Source: CAZEXD01 sp964516865 (GTDB lineage: Bacteria; Patescibacteriota; Minisyncoccia; Minisyncoccales; Staskawiczbacteraceae). From it: a stretch of DNA of 53,085 nt. The notes under the pieces are model-generated. The model had not been told where the DNA came from, searched no databases, and saw nothing but the letters and a program-made list of their open reading frames with translations. Positions 34,880 through 42,646 of this stretch are shown in pieces. The stretch is from positions 1-53,085 of the forward strand of contig CAZEXD010000001.1 in the NCBI GenBank assembly GCA_964516865.1. Direction: 5' to 3'. Each line of letters begins with the position of its first letter. Positions within the stretch are counted from its first letter, which is position 1. The position numbers and the translations under genes were made by a program.

Positions 34880-35899
34880 TTAATATAACGAATTAGTGAT
34901 TTCTTGAACAAGGGTGTCGGAGAAACATTTGGCTGAAAAAGGATAGATTTTATCGCTTTGAATAAAATTTTTTATAGCGTCCAGATAAGATAGATATTTT
35001 TTATCCGGCATACTTTTAATGTAATCGTAAAGTTCTTCATAATTTTTAAAATTTCTTTTATCAATAAAGGTATTTTCAGGAATATAATCAGTAATATTGG
35101 GTGCTCCCAAATAAATTGGCACACAGCCTCCAAAAAAACAATCAAATATTTTTTCGGTAATATAGTCGGGAAACTGGGCGTTTTCGTAACAAAGAGCAAA
35201 TTTGTAACTATCGTAAATTTCTTTTTTATTTTTTGCTGAACCGCGCCAGGAAGGAAAATTTGGTCTTAAAAGCTTGGCAAGAAATTTTAAGCGATTGAGA
35301 TGGAAAAATTTATCTTTAAAATAATGCCTGTCCCAACCTTCTCCATATAAATCAAAGTCACTGGGATGGTTTTTTTCAAACCATCTTATTGCCTTTATTC
35401 TTTCAGAATAGAGTTCTTTGGGATGGGATTGTAATTTATGGCTGAAAATTCCGACGCAAAGTTTATTTTTTTTGCTTAAATTAAAATCTATTGTTTCTGG
35501 TATTTTTTGGCTGTAGCTTAATCTAAAATATTTTTTGTTATCAACCAAACCTGTATTCCAGGTAAATATTTTTTCAAAATAGCGGTGATACTTTATTTCT
35601 TGGTTCCTTTCATTTTTTATAGGCGATTCGTAGATTATTAAAAATTTTTTTACATAAAGATGTTTTTTAATAATCTGATGTATTTTTCTAGGGATGTCTT
35701 GAAAAAGGAGAGCGTAATTTGTCTCTGTTTTTTTGAAGTAATCATAGGTATTTAAATCTATATTTTTTTCTAAAAACCTTTGTTTTAGAAGATGGTAAGG
35801 ATATAAAGCATTATCTCGATTGTTGTCGCTTTTTAAATTAAAAATATCATTTTTATAAAGAAATTTGGGACAAAGAAAGTATATTTTTGTTATTGGCAT
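34880..35899 (-). CDS. GT10 family fucosyltransferase
   Basis: 339 residues. The conserved GT10 block is unmistakable: FALCYENAQFPDYITEKIFD followed by CFFGGCVPIYLGAPNITDYIP, which binds GDP-fucose. Family members transfer L-fucose in alpha-1,3/1,4 linkage to GlcNAc-type acceptors, or alpha-1,3 to glucose. It agrees with the GDP-fucose genes gmd and fcl in the same locus. It is the only minus-strand gene within the glycan locus and has its own promoter. N-terminal residues lack a signal peptide or anchor, as in bacterial cytoplasmic enzymes. Confidence 0.88.
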   Translation of the reverse strand: MPITKIYFLCPKFLYKNDIFNLKSDNNRDNALYPYHLLKQRFLEKNIDLNTYDYFKKTETNYALLFQDIPRKIHQIIKKHLYVKKFLIIYESPIKNERNQEIKYHRYFEKIFTWNTGLVDNKKYFRLSYSQKIPETIDFNLSKKNKLCVGIFSHKLQSHPKELYSERIKAIRWFEKNHPSDFDLYGEGWDRHYFKDKFFHLNRLKFLAKLLRPNFPSWRGSAKNKKEIYDSYKFALCYENAQFPDYITEKIFDCFFGGCVPIYLGAPNITDYIPENTFIDKRNFKNYEELYDYIKSMPDKKYLSYLDAIKNFIQSDKIYPFSAKCFSDTLVQEITNSLY

Positions 35900-35920
35900 A
35901 TGATTTTTGAGATATTTTTT

Positions 35921-35949
35921 ATTTTATTTTTATTTTGAAATTTAGTCAA
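35921..35949 (-). promoter_or_regulatory. Minus-strand promoter of the fucosyltransferase gene
   Basis: On the minus strand: TTGACT (35949-35944), 17-nt spacer, TAAAAT (35926-35921). The start codon lies 21 nt beyond the -10. It overlaps the divergent plus-strand promoter. Confidence 0.55.
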
Positions 35950-35963
35950 TTTTGTGTTAGATT
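35935..35963 (+). promoter_or_regulatory. Plus-strand promoter of the distal glycan genes
   Basis: TTGAAA (35935-35940), 17-nt spacer, TAGATT (35958-35963). The ATG at 35970 is only 6 nt past the -10 box, so the transcript would be leaderless or nearly so. Confidence 0.5.
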
Positions 35964-35969
35964 CAAAAT

Positions 35970-37091
35970 ATGGCTCAAAAAATTGTTTTTTTTCTTCCTT
36001 CTTTAGAGGCCGGGGGAGCGGAAAAAAATACAATAAATATATTAAAAGAGTTAAGTAAAAAACCTTATAAACTTATTCTTCTTTTGGCTAAAAAGAAGGG
36101 TTTTTTTCTTTCAGATGTGCCAGATAAGGTTTTGATAGCAGATTTAAATAGTTATTTTTTATTACCTCTTTTTTTTAAGGTACTTTTTTATCTGCGCAGA
36201 GAAAAACCGGATATTTTTGTTTCTACTTTTCCTCGTTTTAATTTAATAAATATCTTAGCAAAAATATTTTCTGGCGCCAAAACTAAATTAGTGATAATAG
36301 AACAAACAACGCCATCGCAACTTTGGATTACAACCAAAAGTTTTTCGCATAAAATCATTGCTTGCTTTTTTCTTCCTTTTTTAATAAAATGGTTGTATCC
36401 AAAATCTTCTTTAATTATAGCTGTTTCAAAAGTGGTTAAAGAGGACCTTACGAGATTTATCGGCAAAAAAAAGAAAATTGAAGTGGTATATAATCCGATA
36501 ATAAATGATGATATTTATAAATTGGCAAAAGAAAAAATTGATCATCCTTGGTTTTTAGATAAAAAAATTCCTGTTATTATAACTGCCGCTCGTTTTGTAA
36601 AAGCAAAAGATTATCCTACTTTATTAAAAGCTTTTGCTAAAGTATTAAAGAAAAGAGATGGCCGCTTATTTATTTTGGGCCAAGGAGAGGATAAGATAAA
36701 AATTAAAAAATTAATTAAAGGGCTGGGATTAGAAGAAAAAGTTTTGATAAAAGATTTTCAAAAAAATCCTTATAAGTATTTTTATAATTCTTCTGTTTTT
36801 ATTGTTTCTTCCCAAAGAGAGGGTTTTTCTAATGTGATAGTTGAAGCAATGGCTTGCGGTTTGCCGGTAATTTCAACCCAATGCGCAGGACCTAAAGAAA
36901 TTATTACCGATGGGGAAAACGGTATTTTGGTTCCTATGGGAGATGAAAATTCTTTAGCCCAAGCGATAATAAAAGTTTTAGATAATCCTTCTTTAAAAGA
37001 GAAACTTATCAGAGAAGGAAAAAAAAGAGCAGAGGATTTTTCAATAATAAGAAGCGTTTCTAAATATGAGAAACTTTTTCAAGAATTATAA
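35970..37091 (+). CDS. Glycosyltransferase family 4 (GT-B)
   Basis: 373 residues. N-terminal IVFFLPSLEAGGAEKNTINI is the classic GT4 acceptor-domain start. The donor domain shows IITAARFVKAKDYPTLLKAF, LFILGQGEDKIKIKKL, and the E-x7-E motif in SSQREGFSNVIVEAMACGLP. A probable leaderless transcript begins at its start codon. It transfers an alpha-linked sugar during repeat-unit assembly; specificity is unknown. It is followed 3 nt later by the membrane glycosyltransferase. Confidence 0.88.
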   Translation: MAQKIVFFLPSLEAGGAEKNTINILKELSKKPYKLILLLAKKKGFFLSDVPDKVLIADLNSYFLLPLFFKVLFYLRREKPDIFVSTFPRFNLINILAKIFSGAKTKLVIIEQTTPSQLWITTKSFSHKIIACFFLPFLIKWLYPKSSLIIAVSKVVKEDLTRFIGKKKKIEVVYNPIINDDIYKLAKEKIDHPWFLDKKIPVIITAARFVKAKDYPTLLKAFAKVLKKRDGRLFILGQGEDKIKIKKLIKGLGLEEKVLIKDFQKNPYKYFYNSSVFIVSSQREGFSNVIVEAMACGLPVISTQCAGPKEIITDGENGILVPMGDENSLAQAIIKVLDNPSLKEKLIREGKKRAEDFSIIRSVSKYEKLFQEL

Positions 37092-37094
37092 AAA

Positions 37095-38483
37095 ATGATT
37101 GATATTTATCAGAAAAAAAATTTAATAATTTGCTTTGGAATAGTTTTGTTAATTTTGCTTGGACTTGCAGTTTTTTTTGATAAAGCGTTGGCAGTCGGAC
37201 TTCTTCTTTTGGTTTTTCTTTCTTTCATTACTTTTTTGTTGCTTTTTAATTTTGGGATGAAAGATAAAAAATTGTATTTGCTAATTTTAATCGTCCTTTT
37301 TGTTCATTTAGCCGCTGTTTTATTTATTTATTACACGGGGTTTAGACCTTTTGGAGGGGGGGCTGATTATGAAGGATATAATAAAACCGCTATAGAATTG
37401 GCCCAGGGGCTTAAAAAAGGATTTTTTTCTTTAGAGGGATTGTATTTCAATCATTATTTTCCGGTAGTTATCGGTGTGATTTATTTTTTCACTTTGCCAA
37501 AAATGATAGTGGGTCAGATTTTTACAGTTTTTCTGGCGATTTGGGCAATTATTTTTATTTACTTGATAGTCCGGGAAGTTGGTGGGTCAGAAAAATGGGC
37601 TTTTTTTACCGGATTGATGGTAAGTTTTTATCCCAGTTATATTTATTTTGGCAGTTTATTGCTTAAAGACACATTGGTCATTCCTCTTGTATTAGCGTGC
37701 CTTTTAATTATTATAAAAATTTTGAAAAATTTCAGCGCCCTAAACTTTATTTTATTTTTTCTTTTGTTGACGAGTCTGATACATTTTAGGTTTTATGTTG
37801 GTTTTGCAATGATGTTCAGTTTTATTATTTGCTGGTTTCTTATATCAAACCAAAAAACATGGGATAAGATAGTCTATGGAATGGCAATGATTTTTATATT
37901 GGGTTTTTCTCCTCAGCTTTTGGGGTATGGCTATTACGGTGTAATACCTTTAAATACTTTTCTTAATAAACAAACAATTATAACATATAGAGAAATAGTT
38001 TATGCTCCCACCCCTTCCACCACCCCTTCTGCTCCCACCCCTTACACCCTTTCTGCAACCACCCATTCTGGCACAGGATCTTCTTTTGTCGTAAAAGCAG
38101 GTTTTGATAGTACTTTTAATTTTATAAAAAATTATTTTTTATCCTTTATTTACGCGCTTTTAGGACCTCTTCCTTGGCAATTAGTTAAACGTCAGCATTA
38201 TTTTTCTTTAATAGAGACCATTCCTTGGTATTTTTTAATAATTATTTCTTTTTATGGATTTATAAAACTTATAAAAAAACAAGGGTTTTTGAAAACAATA
38301 AAAGATTACAAAACCATTCTTCCTTTATTGATGTTTGGTTTAATGGCTTTGGGAGCGCTTTCGCTTTTTATTAATAATTATGGAATTATTGTGCGAATCC
38401 GTATTCCTGTTTTTATTTCCTTTTTGTGTATCATGGCTTTTAATTTTAAAAATTCAGAAAAATATTTTTTAAAAATCATATGA
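37095..38483 (+). CDS. GT39/PMT-like polytopic membrane glycosyltransferase
   Basis: 462 residues with about 10-11 transmembrane segments. A first external loop holds GGGADYEGYNKTAIELAQG, whose Asp and Tyr match the catalytic loop of polyprenyl-phosphate-sugar-dependent transferases. FYPSYIYFGSLLLKDTL follows. Such enzymes use lipid-phosphate sugars on the outer face of the membrane. An external segment (about 303-331) is an unusual Pro/Thr/Ser-rich insert, APTPSTTPSAPTPYTL, with C-rich codons. The stop TGA overlaps the ATG of an epimerase remnant (ATGA). Confidence 0.7.
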   Translation: MIDIYQKKNLIICFGIVLLILLGLAVFFDKALAVGLLLLVFLSFITFLLLFNFGMKDKKLYLLILIVLFVHLAAVLFIYYTGFRPFGGGADYEGYNKTAIELAQGLKKGFFSLEGLYFNHYFPVVIGVIYFFTLPKMIVGQIFTVFLAIWAIIFIYLIVREVGGSEKWAFFTGLMVSFYPSYIYFGSLLLKDTLVIPLVLACLLIIIKILKNFSALNFILFFLLLTSLIHFRFYVGFAMMFSFIICWFLISNQKTWDKIVYGMAMIFILGFSPQLLGYGYYGVIPLNTFLNKQTIITYREIVYAPTPSTTPSAPTPYTLSATTHSGTGSSFVVKAGFDSTFNFIKNYFLSFIYALLGPLPWQLVKRQHYFSLIETIPWYFLIIISFYGFIKLIKKQGFLKTIKDYKTILPLLMFGLMALGALSLFINNYGIIVRIRIPVFISFLCIMAFNFKNSEKYFLKII

Positions 38484-38515
38484 GAACATTTTTAGTCACT
38501 GGAGGAGCGGGGTTT
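38480..38515 (+). pseudogene. Remnant start of an epimerase gene
   Basis: ATG at 38480 overlaps the upstream stop (ATGA) and encodes MRTFLVTGGAGF, the beginning of an NAD-dependent epimerase through the first part of its glycine loop. At 38516 it breaks into the GIY-YIG unit, and the frame soon closes. A complete epimerase of the same type begins at 38817, so this is a leftover 5' end. Confidence 0.65.
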
Positions 38516-38798
38516 ACCCGCCCGCATCGCCAGCGAGCACCTTCTTTTATACTTATGTTCTTGAAAGTTTAAAAGATAGAAAGTTATATGTCGGTTGGAC
38601 AGATGATCTTAAAAAAAGGATTGAGGAACATCGGCAAGGAAAGGTTCCCTCGACGAAATATAGATTACCAATAGAGCTTATCTATTTTGAAGCCTGTTTA
38701 TCTAAAGAGGCGACAATAAAAAGAGAGAAATATTTTAAAACAGGGTTTGGAAGAAGATTTTTGAAAAATCGACTCGCTGCCTCGCGTGGCGGGCGGGT
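38516..38798 (+). mobile_element. GIY-YIG mini-element with inverted ends
   Basis: A 283-bp segment bounded by exact inverted ends ACCCGCCCGC (38516-38525) and GCGGGCGGGT (38789-38798). The similarity continues inward as GCCAGCGAG against CTCGCTGCC. The GC-rich ends contrast sharply with the AT-rich surroundings. It carries a GIY-YIG reading frame and sits exactly within the glycine-loop codons of an epimerase remnant. Confidence 0.7.
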
Positions 38799-38808
38799 CG
38801 GTTCTTAG
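38542..38808 (+). pseudogene. GIY-YIG nuclease-like frame without a start codon
   Basis: An 88-codon open frame reads FYTYVLESLKDRKLYVGWTD, then DLKKRIEEHRQGKV and REKYFKTGFGRRFLKNRL. This is a single-domain GIY-YIG protein (the YTYVL and YVGW stretches stand for GIY and YIG), with Arg and Glu at the expected sites. No ATG, GTG or TTG precedes the domain in this frame before the element boundary, so it is either a broken copy or uses an unusual start. The C-terminal AASRGGRVGS is encoded by the right inverted end. Confidence 0.65.
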
Positions 38809-38816
38809 AACGTTTT

Positions 38817-39749
38817 ATGAATATTTTAAAAAACAAAACAATTTTGGTAACAGGGGGCGCCGGATTCATTGGTAGTCATCTGGTTGATAGATTAATAAAA
38901 GATGGTTATCGGGTGATAGTTATAGATAATCTTTCAACCGGCAAGAAAGAAAATATCAATCCGCAGGCGGATTTTTATCAACTTGATATTTGCGATTTTG
39001 AGAAAATAAAACCAATTTTTCAAGGAGTTGATGGCGTCTTTCATTTAGCCGCTATTCCTCGAGTGCCTTTATCTATTAAAGATCCAGTTGGTACTTCTCG
39101 GGTAAATATATTGGGTACAATTAATATTTTTAAAGCGTCAATTGAAAATGGTGTTAAAAAAGTTGTTTTTGCTTCTTCCTCCTCTGTTTATGGTAATCAA
39201 AAACGCTTACCCCTTAAAGAGACGATGATTCCAGCTCCTTTGAGTCCTTATGGTTTGCAAAAACTTGTTGGTGAAAAATTTGCTAAACTTTTTACGCAAC
39301 TTTATAAAATTCCTATTATTTCTTTGCGTTATTTTAATGTTTACGGTCCTCGGATTGACTTTAATTCTGATTATAGTTTAGTTCTTGGAAAATTTTTAAG
39401 ATTAAAAGCAGAAAAAAAACCTCTGACAATTTTTGGAGACGGAGAACAAACAAGAGGTTTTTGTTTTGTTGACGATGTTGTGGAGGCAAGCATTAAAGCG
39501 ATGAAGAGCGATAAATTAAATGGCGGAGTGATAATTAATATCGGCCAGAAAAAAAGCTATTCAATCAACTATTTAGCCAAACTCATAGGCGGCGAGATTG
39601 TTTATTTGCCCCCGCGACCCGGCGATCCTCTTCATACTCGGGCGGATATTTCGTTAGCAAGAAAACTTTTAGATTGGGAGCCCAAAATTGATTTTAATGA
39701 GGGGGTTGAAATTACGAAAAAATGGTTTCAAGAAAGCTATGGAGAATAA
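38817..39749 (+). CDS. NAD-dependent epimerase (UDP-glucose 4-epimerase-like SDR)
   Basis: 310 residues. NAD loop ILVTGGAGFIGSHLVDRL, VIDNLSTGKKENI, GVFHLAAIPRVPLSIKDP, ASSSSVYG, SPYGLQKLVGEK (Tyr/Lys), RYFNVYGPRID and FGDGEQTRGFCFVDDVV. The pattern is that of UDP-GlcNAc/UDP-glucose C4-epimerases of the WbpP/GalE group. It begins 18 nt after the GIY-YIG mini-element. Its start region duplicates the remnant at 38480. The next gene begins within its last codons. Confidence 0.85.
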   Translation: MNILKNKTILVTGGAGFIGSHLVDRLIKDGYRVIVIDNLSTGKKENINPQADFYQLDICDFEKIKPIFQGVDGVFHLAAIPRVPLSIKDPVGTSRVNILGTINIFKASIENGVKKVVFASSSSVYGNQKRLPLKETMIPAPLSPYGLQKLVGEKFAKLFTQLYKIPIISLRYFNVYGPRIDFNSDYSLVLGKFLRLKAEKKPLTIFGDGEQTRGFCFVDDVVEASIKAMKSDKLNGGVIINIGQKKSYSINYLAKLIGGEIVYLPPRPGDPLHTRADISLARKLLDWEPKIDFNEGVEITKKWFQESYGE

Positions 39750-40905
39750 AAAAATTAAAATATGTCATGTTGCTTCAGCCGACATTACGGTAAAATTTTT
39801 ATTGCTTCCGCAATTAGAATTTCTGAAAAAGCAGGGATATGATGTTTCGGTTGTTTGTTCTTTGGGCAAATGGATAAAAGATATAGAAAGTAAAGGAATA
39901 AAAGTAAAAATAATAAGAATTACAAGAAACATAACCTTCCTCAGAGATACAATTAGCCTTGTAAAATTATTTTTTTATTTTAAAAAAGAAAAATTTGATA
40001 TAATTCACACTCATACTCCAAAACCCGGCCTTTTGGGTCAGTTGGCTGGCAGGTTAGCCGGCGCGCCAATAATTGTAAACACCATTCACGGTTTATACTT
40101 TCAAAAAAGTTCATCGTTATTTAAAAAAAGTTTTTTTTCTTACATAGAAAAAATTTCAGCACTGTGTTCTGATTTAATTTTTTCCCAAAACAAAGAAGAC
40201 ATAAGCACGATAATAGATAAAAAAATAGCCCCCCCCAATAAAGTAATTTATTTAGGAAACGGGGTAGATATAAATAAGTTTAATTTTAAAAGATTTTCCA
40301 AAGAATTTATAGAAAATAAGAAAAAACAGCTTGGTATTGATTCTAATCTTAAAGTTGTGGGGACTGTTGGAAGATTGGTAAAAGAAAAAGGACATCTTGA
40401 ATTGTTTTCTGCGTTTAAAAAGGTTTTATCGTTTTATACTCAAACATTACTTTTAATAGTTGGTCCGGAAGATTTAGAAAAAAAAGATTCTTTTAACAAA
40501 AATTTGGTTAGAGAATATGGAATAGAGAAAAATACAATTTTTTTGGGCGAAAGAGATGATGTTGATGAAATTTATCCTTTGATGGATTTGTTTGTTTTGG
40601 CATCGCATAGAGAGGGTTTTCCCAGAACAGTGATAGAAGCCATGGCAACGGAAAGGCCGATTATTGCTACGAATATACGAGGATGTAGGGAGGCGATTGA
40701 AGATGGTATTACCGGTAAATTAGTTGAATCCGGCAATTCCCAAGAATTGGCTGAAGCTATAATATTTTTTCTAAAGAATCCAGAAAAGGCACGAGAATTT
40801 GGATTAAATGCCAGAAAGAAAGCCGAAAAAGATTTTAATGAAGAAATAGTTTTTGATAAAATAAAAGAATGTTATGATAAAATTATTTCTCAAAAGATTG
40901 TTTGA
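39739..40905 (+). CDS. Glycosyltransferase family 4 (GT-B)
   Basis: 388 residues from ATG 39739, which overlaps the epimerase stop. Motifs: ICHVASADITVKFLLLPQ at the start, IHTHTPKPGLLGQLAGRLAG (acceptor side, PglA/WbpX style), VGTVGRLVKEKGHLELF, and the E-x7-E region SHREGFPRTVIEAMATERP. Upstream starts would lie inside the epimerase gene. It probably adds the second sugar to the lipid-linked primer, because the priming transferase follows and overlaps it; that role is inference. Confidence 0.85.
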   Translation: MENKKIKICHVASADITVKFLLLPQLEFLKKQGYDVSVVCSLGKWIKDIESKGIKVKIIRITRNITFLRDTISLVKLFFYFKKEKFDIIHTHTPKPGLLGQLAGRLAGAPIIVNTIHGLYFQKSSSLFKKSFFSYIEKISALCSDLIFSQNKEDISTIIDKKIAPPNKVIYLGNGVDINKFNFKRFSKEFIENKKKQLGIDSNLKVVGTVGRLVKEKGHLELFSAFKKVLSFYTQTLLLIVGPEDLEKKDSFNKNLVREYGIEKNTIFLGERDDVDEIYPLMDLFVLASHREGFPRTVIEAMATERPIIATNIRGCREAIEDGITGKLVESGNSQELAEAIIFFLKNPEKAREFGLNARKKAEKDFNEEIVFDKIKECYDKIISQKIV

Positions 40906-41476
40906 TGTTTTTGTTTCTGTGGTTGCGTTAATTATATTATTGCCGCTTTTTTTAATAATCGCTATTTTAATTAAGATTGATTCTAAAGAACCTGTATTTT
41001 TTAGGCAAGAAAGGATAGGTAAAAACGGAGAACCATTTTATATTTTAAAATTTAGGACTATGATTGAAGGAGCGGTAGATAAGGGTTTGGGATATACTGT
41101 GGCTCAAAACGACGAAAGAATAACAAGAATTGGTAAATTTTTAAGAAAGTGGGGGATTGATGAATTTCCTCAATTAATAAATGTTTTAAAAGGAGAAATG
41201 AGTTTAGTGGGTCCAAGACCGACTTTGAGATATCAGGTTGAGAAATATACTGATTTTCAAAAAAAAAGATTGCAGGTTAAGCCGGGAATAACCAGTTGGG
41301 CTTTAATTCACGGTAGAAACTTGCTTTCTTGGGAAGAAAGGATAAAATACGATGTTTGGTATATAGAAAATTGGTCTTTGTGGTTGGATATAAAAATAAT
41401 ATTAAAGACATTTTATCTAATTTTTATTAAACAAGAAGGAGTTTACGGCAAAGATGGCATAAACGACCCCTTTTAA
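40874..41476 (+). CDS. Undecaprenyl-phosphate sugar phosphotransferase (PglC-like)
   Basis: 200 residues, the small monotopic form. A re-entrant hydrophobic segment (about 10-35) precedes the catalytic core PVFFRQERIGKNGEPFYILK, KFRTM, DEFPQLINVLKGEMSLVGPR and KPGITSWALIHGRN. It transfers phospho-sugar from a UDP-sugar to undecaprenyl phosphate and so starts assembly. PglC-type length, with PglD/E/F-like genes just downstream, suggests UDP-diacetylbacillosamine or a relative as donor (inference). The start lies within the end of the GT4 gene. Confidence 0.88.
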   Translation: MIKLFLKRLFDVFVSVVALIILLPLFLIIAILIKIDSKEPVFFRQERIGKNGEPFYILKFRTMIEGAVDKGLGYTVAQNDERITRIGKFLRKWGIDEFPQLINVLKGEMSLVGPRPTLRYQVEKYTDFQKKRLQVKPGITSWALIHGRNLLSWEERIKYDVWYIENWSLWLDIKIILKTFYLIFIKQEGVYGKDGINDPF

Positions 41477-41595
41477 TTCTTTGATAACTCTTTTAAACAA
41501 ACAAATAAGTAAAAAATAAGACAGTAAAATTAGTCAAAACAAATAATAATAAAAATTAAAAAACAACAAAACAACAAATACAAATAAAAAATAAT

Positions 41596-41632
41596 TAAAA
41601 TTAACTTCAGTTCTATGGTTCGGTCCGTCGAA
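41596..41632 (+). promoter_or_regulatory. Imperfect palindrome upstream of the TrpR-like gene
   Basis: A 22-nt imperfect palindrome at 41611-41632 has half-sites TTCTATGG and, inverted, TTCGACGG. It lies 11 nt before the ATG, just after a possible -10 TAAAAT (41596-41601). It matches the perfect palindrome at 42182-42203 in length and half-site. Otherwise 41477-41643 is featureless AT-rich DNA. Confidence 0.5.
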
Positions 41633-41643
41633 CTAAAAATAAA

Positions 41644-42171
41644 ATGCCAAATTTTCATCTAAACGACTTACCTAAAGAGAAAAGAATTCAAATGATAGGC
41701 GAATTCTATGATACAATAGATTCATTAAGAAATAGAAACGAAGTTCGTCTTTTTTTCAAAAGTTTGTTAACCGCTGATGAAATCGCCACGTTGATGAGAA
41801 GAATAGAGATAGCAGTGCTTTTGTCCGCCAAATTTACATATGACGAAATAATTGAAATTTTAGGGGTTAGTAAAGGTAAAATCTCTAACGTTCATAAAAA
41901 TTTATTACAGGATGACAGCGGATATAAAATAATTGTTAAAAGATTAATTGAAAATCGCAAGCAACGATTAAGAAGAATTAAAAAAGAAAACAAAGGAAAT
42001 TTGTCGCTGTTTGAGGTTATAAAAAAGAAATACTCTGGTCATTTTCTTTTACAAAATCTATTAGATGCGGCAATAGAGAAATTAGAAGAAGATGATAAAT
42101 CTTTAGAAAGAGAAGCAGTGCTTTTTACACCTTCAGCAACTTTTTTTAAAATTAATAAAAACAAAAGGTAA
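41644..42171 (+). CDS. TrpR-like HTH regulator, YerC/YecD type
   Basis: 175 residues. The core follows the TrpR superfamily: FYDTIDSLRNRNEVRLFFKS, LLTADEIATLMRRIEIAVLL, then the HTH FTYDEIIEILGVSKGKISNV. The basic C-terminal extension (NRKQRLRRIKKENKG) is longer than in Bacillus YerC. It is probably a DNA-binding repressor; its ligand, if any, is unknown because the tryptophan pocket cannot be judged here. It is bracketed by two related 22-nt palindromes, likely binding sites. It lies between the priming transferase and the bacillosamine-like genes and may control them. Confidence 0.8.
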   Translation: MPNFHLNDLPKEKRIQMIGEFYDTIDSLRNRNEVRLFFKSLLTADEIATLMRRIEIAVLLSAKFTYDEIIEILGVSKGKISNVHKNLLQDDSGYKIIVKRLIENRKQRLRRIKKENKGNLSLFEVIKKKYSGHFLLQNLLDAAIEKLEEDDKSLEREAVLFTPSATFFKINKNKR

Positions 42172-42181
42172 TTATAAGTAA

Positions 42182-42203
42182 TTCTATGGATCGATCCATA
42201 GAA
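42182..42203 (+). promoter_or_regulatory. Perfect 22-nt palindrome before the acetyltransferase gene
   Basis: Half-site TTCTATGGATC (42182-42192) is followed directly by its exact reverse complement GATCCATAGAA. It shares TTCTATGG with the imperfect palindrome at 41611-41632. A dimeric regulator site is likely; the neighbouring TrpR-like protein is the obvious candidate. Confidence 0.6.
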
Positions 42204-42241
42204 CCAAAATGATAAAATATTAAAATGATAAATTATGATAA

Positions 42242-42646
42242 ATGATAAAAAATAATAAAAAATGGCGGAAGCCGATAATTAGAGAAGGGAAGCTAACGAA
42301 ATGGAACTGGATGGTGCAAGGGATTAAAAGTTTTAAGTTGGGCAAAAAGGTTGATATTGGCGCTTTTACTTATATAAATGCAAAGGAGGGAGTGACTATT
42401 GAAGACGGGGTGAAGATAGGATCCCATTGTTCCATATATTCTGTTTCTACTATTGATAATAAAAAAGGGAAGGTTATTCTTAAAAAAAATTGCAAAGTTG
42501 GCGCCAATTCCGTTATTATGCCAGGTATTACAATAGGAGAAAATTCAATTGTCGGCGCGTTAAGTTTTGTCAATAAAGATATACCGGATAATGTTATAGC
42601 TTACGGAATACCGGTGAAAATAATTAAAAAATTGGACAATGTATAA
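42242..42646 (+). CDS. Hexapeptide-repeat (left-handed beta-helix) acyltransferase
   Basis: 134 residues. Hexapeptide rungs are plain: VDIGAFTYINAKEGVTIED, VKIGSHCSIYS, KVGANSVIMPGITIGENS and IVGALSFVNKDIPDNVIA, ending in the GIPVKII motif typical of sugar O/N-acetyltransferases. It lacks the N-terminal Rossmann-like domain of PglD, so it resembles the shorter WbpD-type enzymes. It overlaps the aminotransferase gene by 8 nt. It could acetylate the 4-amino group made by that enzyme (inference from order). Confidence 0.8.
   Translation: MIKNNKKWRKPIIREGKLTKWNWMVQGIKSFKLGKKVDIGAFTYINAKEGVTIEDGVKIGSHCSIYSVSTIDNKKGKVILKKNCKVGANSVIMPGITIGENSIVGALSFVNKDIPDNVIAYGIPVKIIKKLDNV

Noticed and set aside
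38480..38570. Fusion protein made from the epimerase start and the GIY-YIG frame
   Set aside because: The two are in different frames, and the epimerase-start frame closes after about 30 codons.
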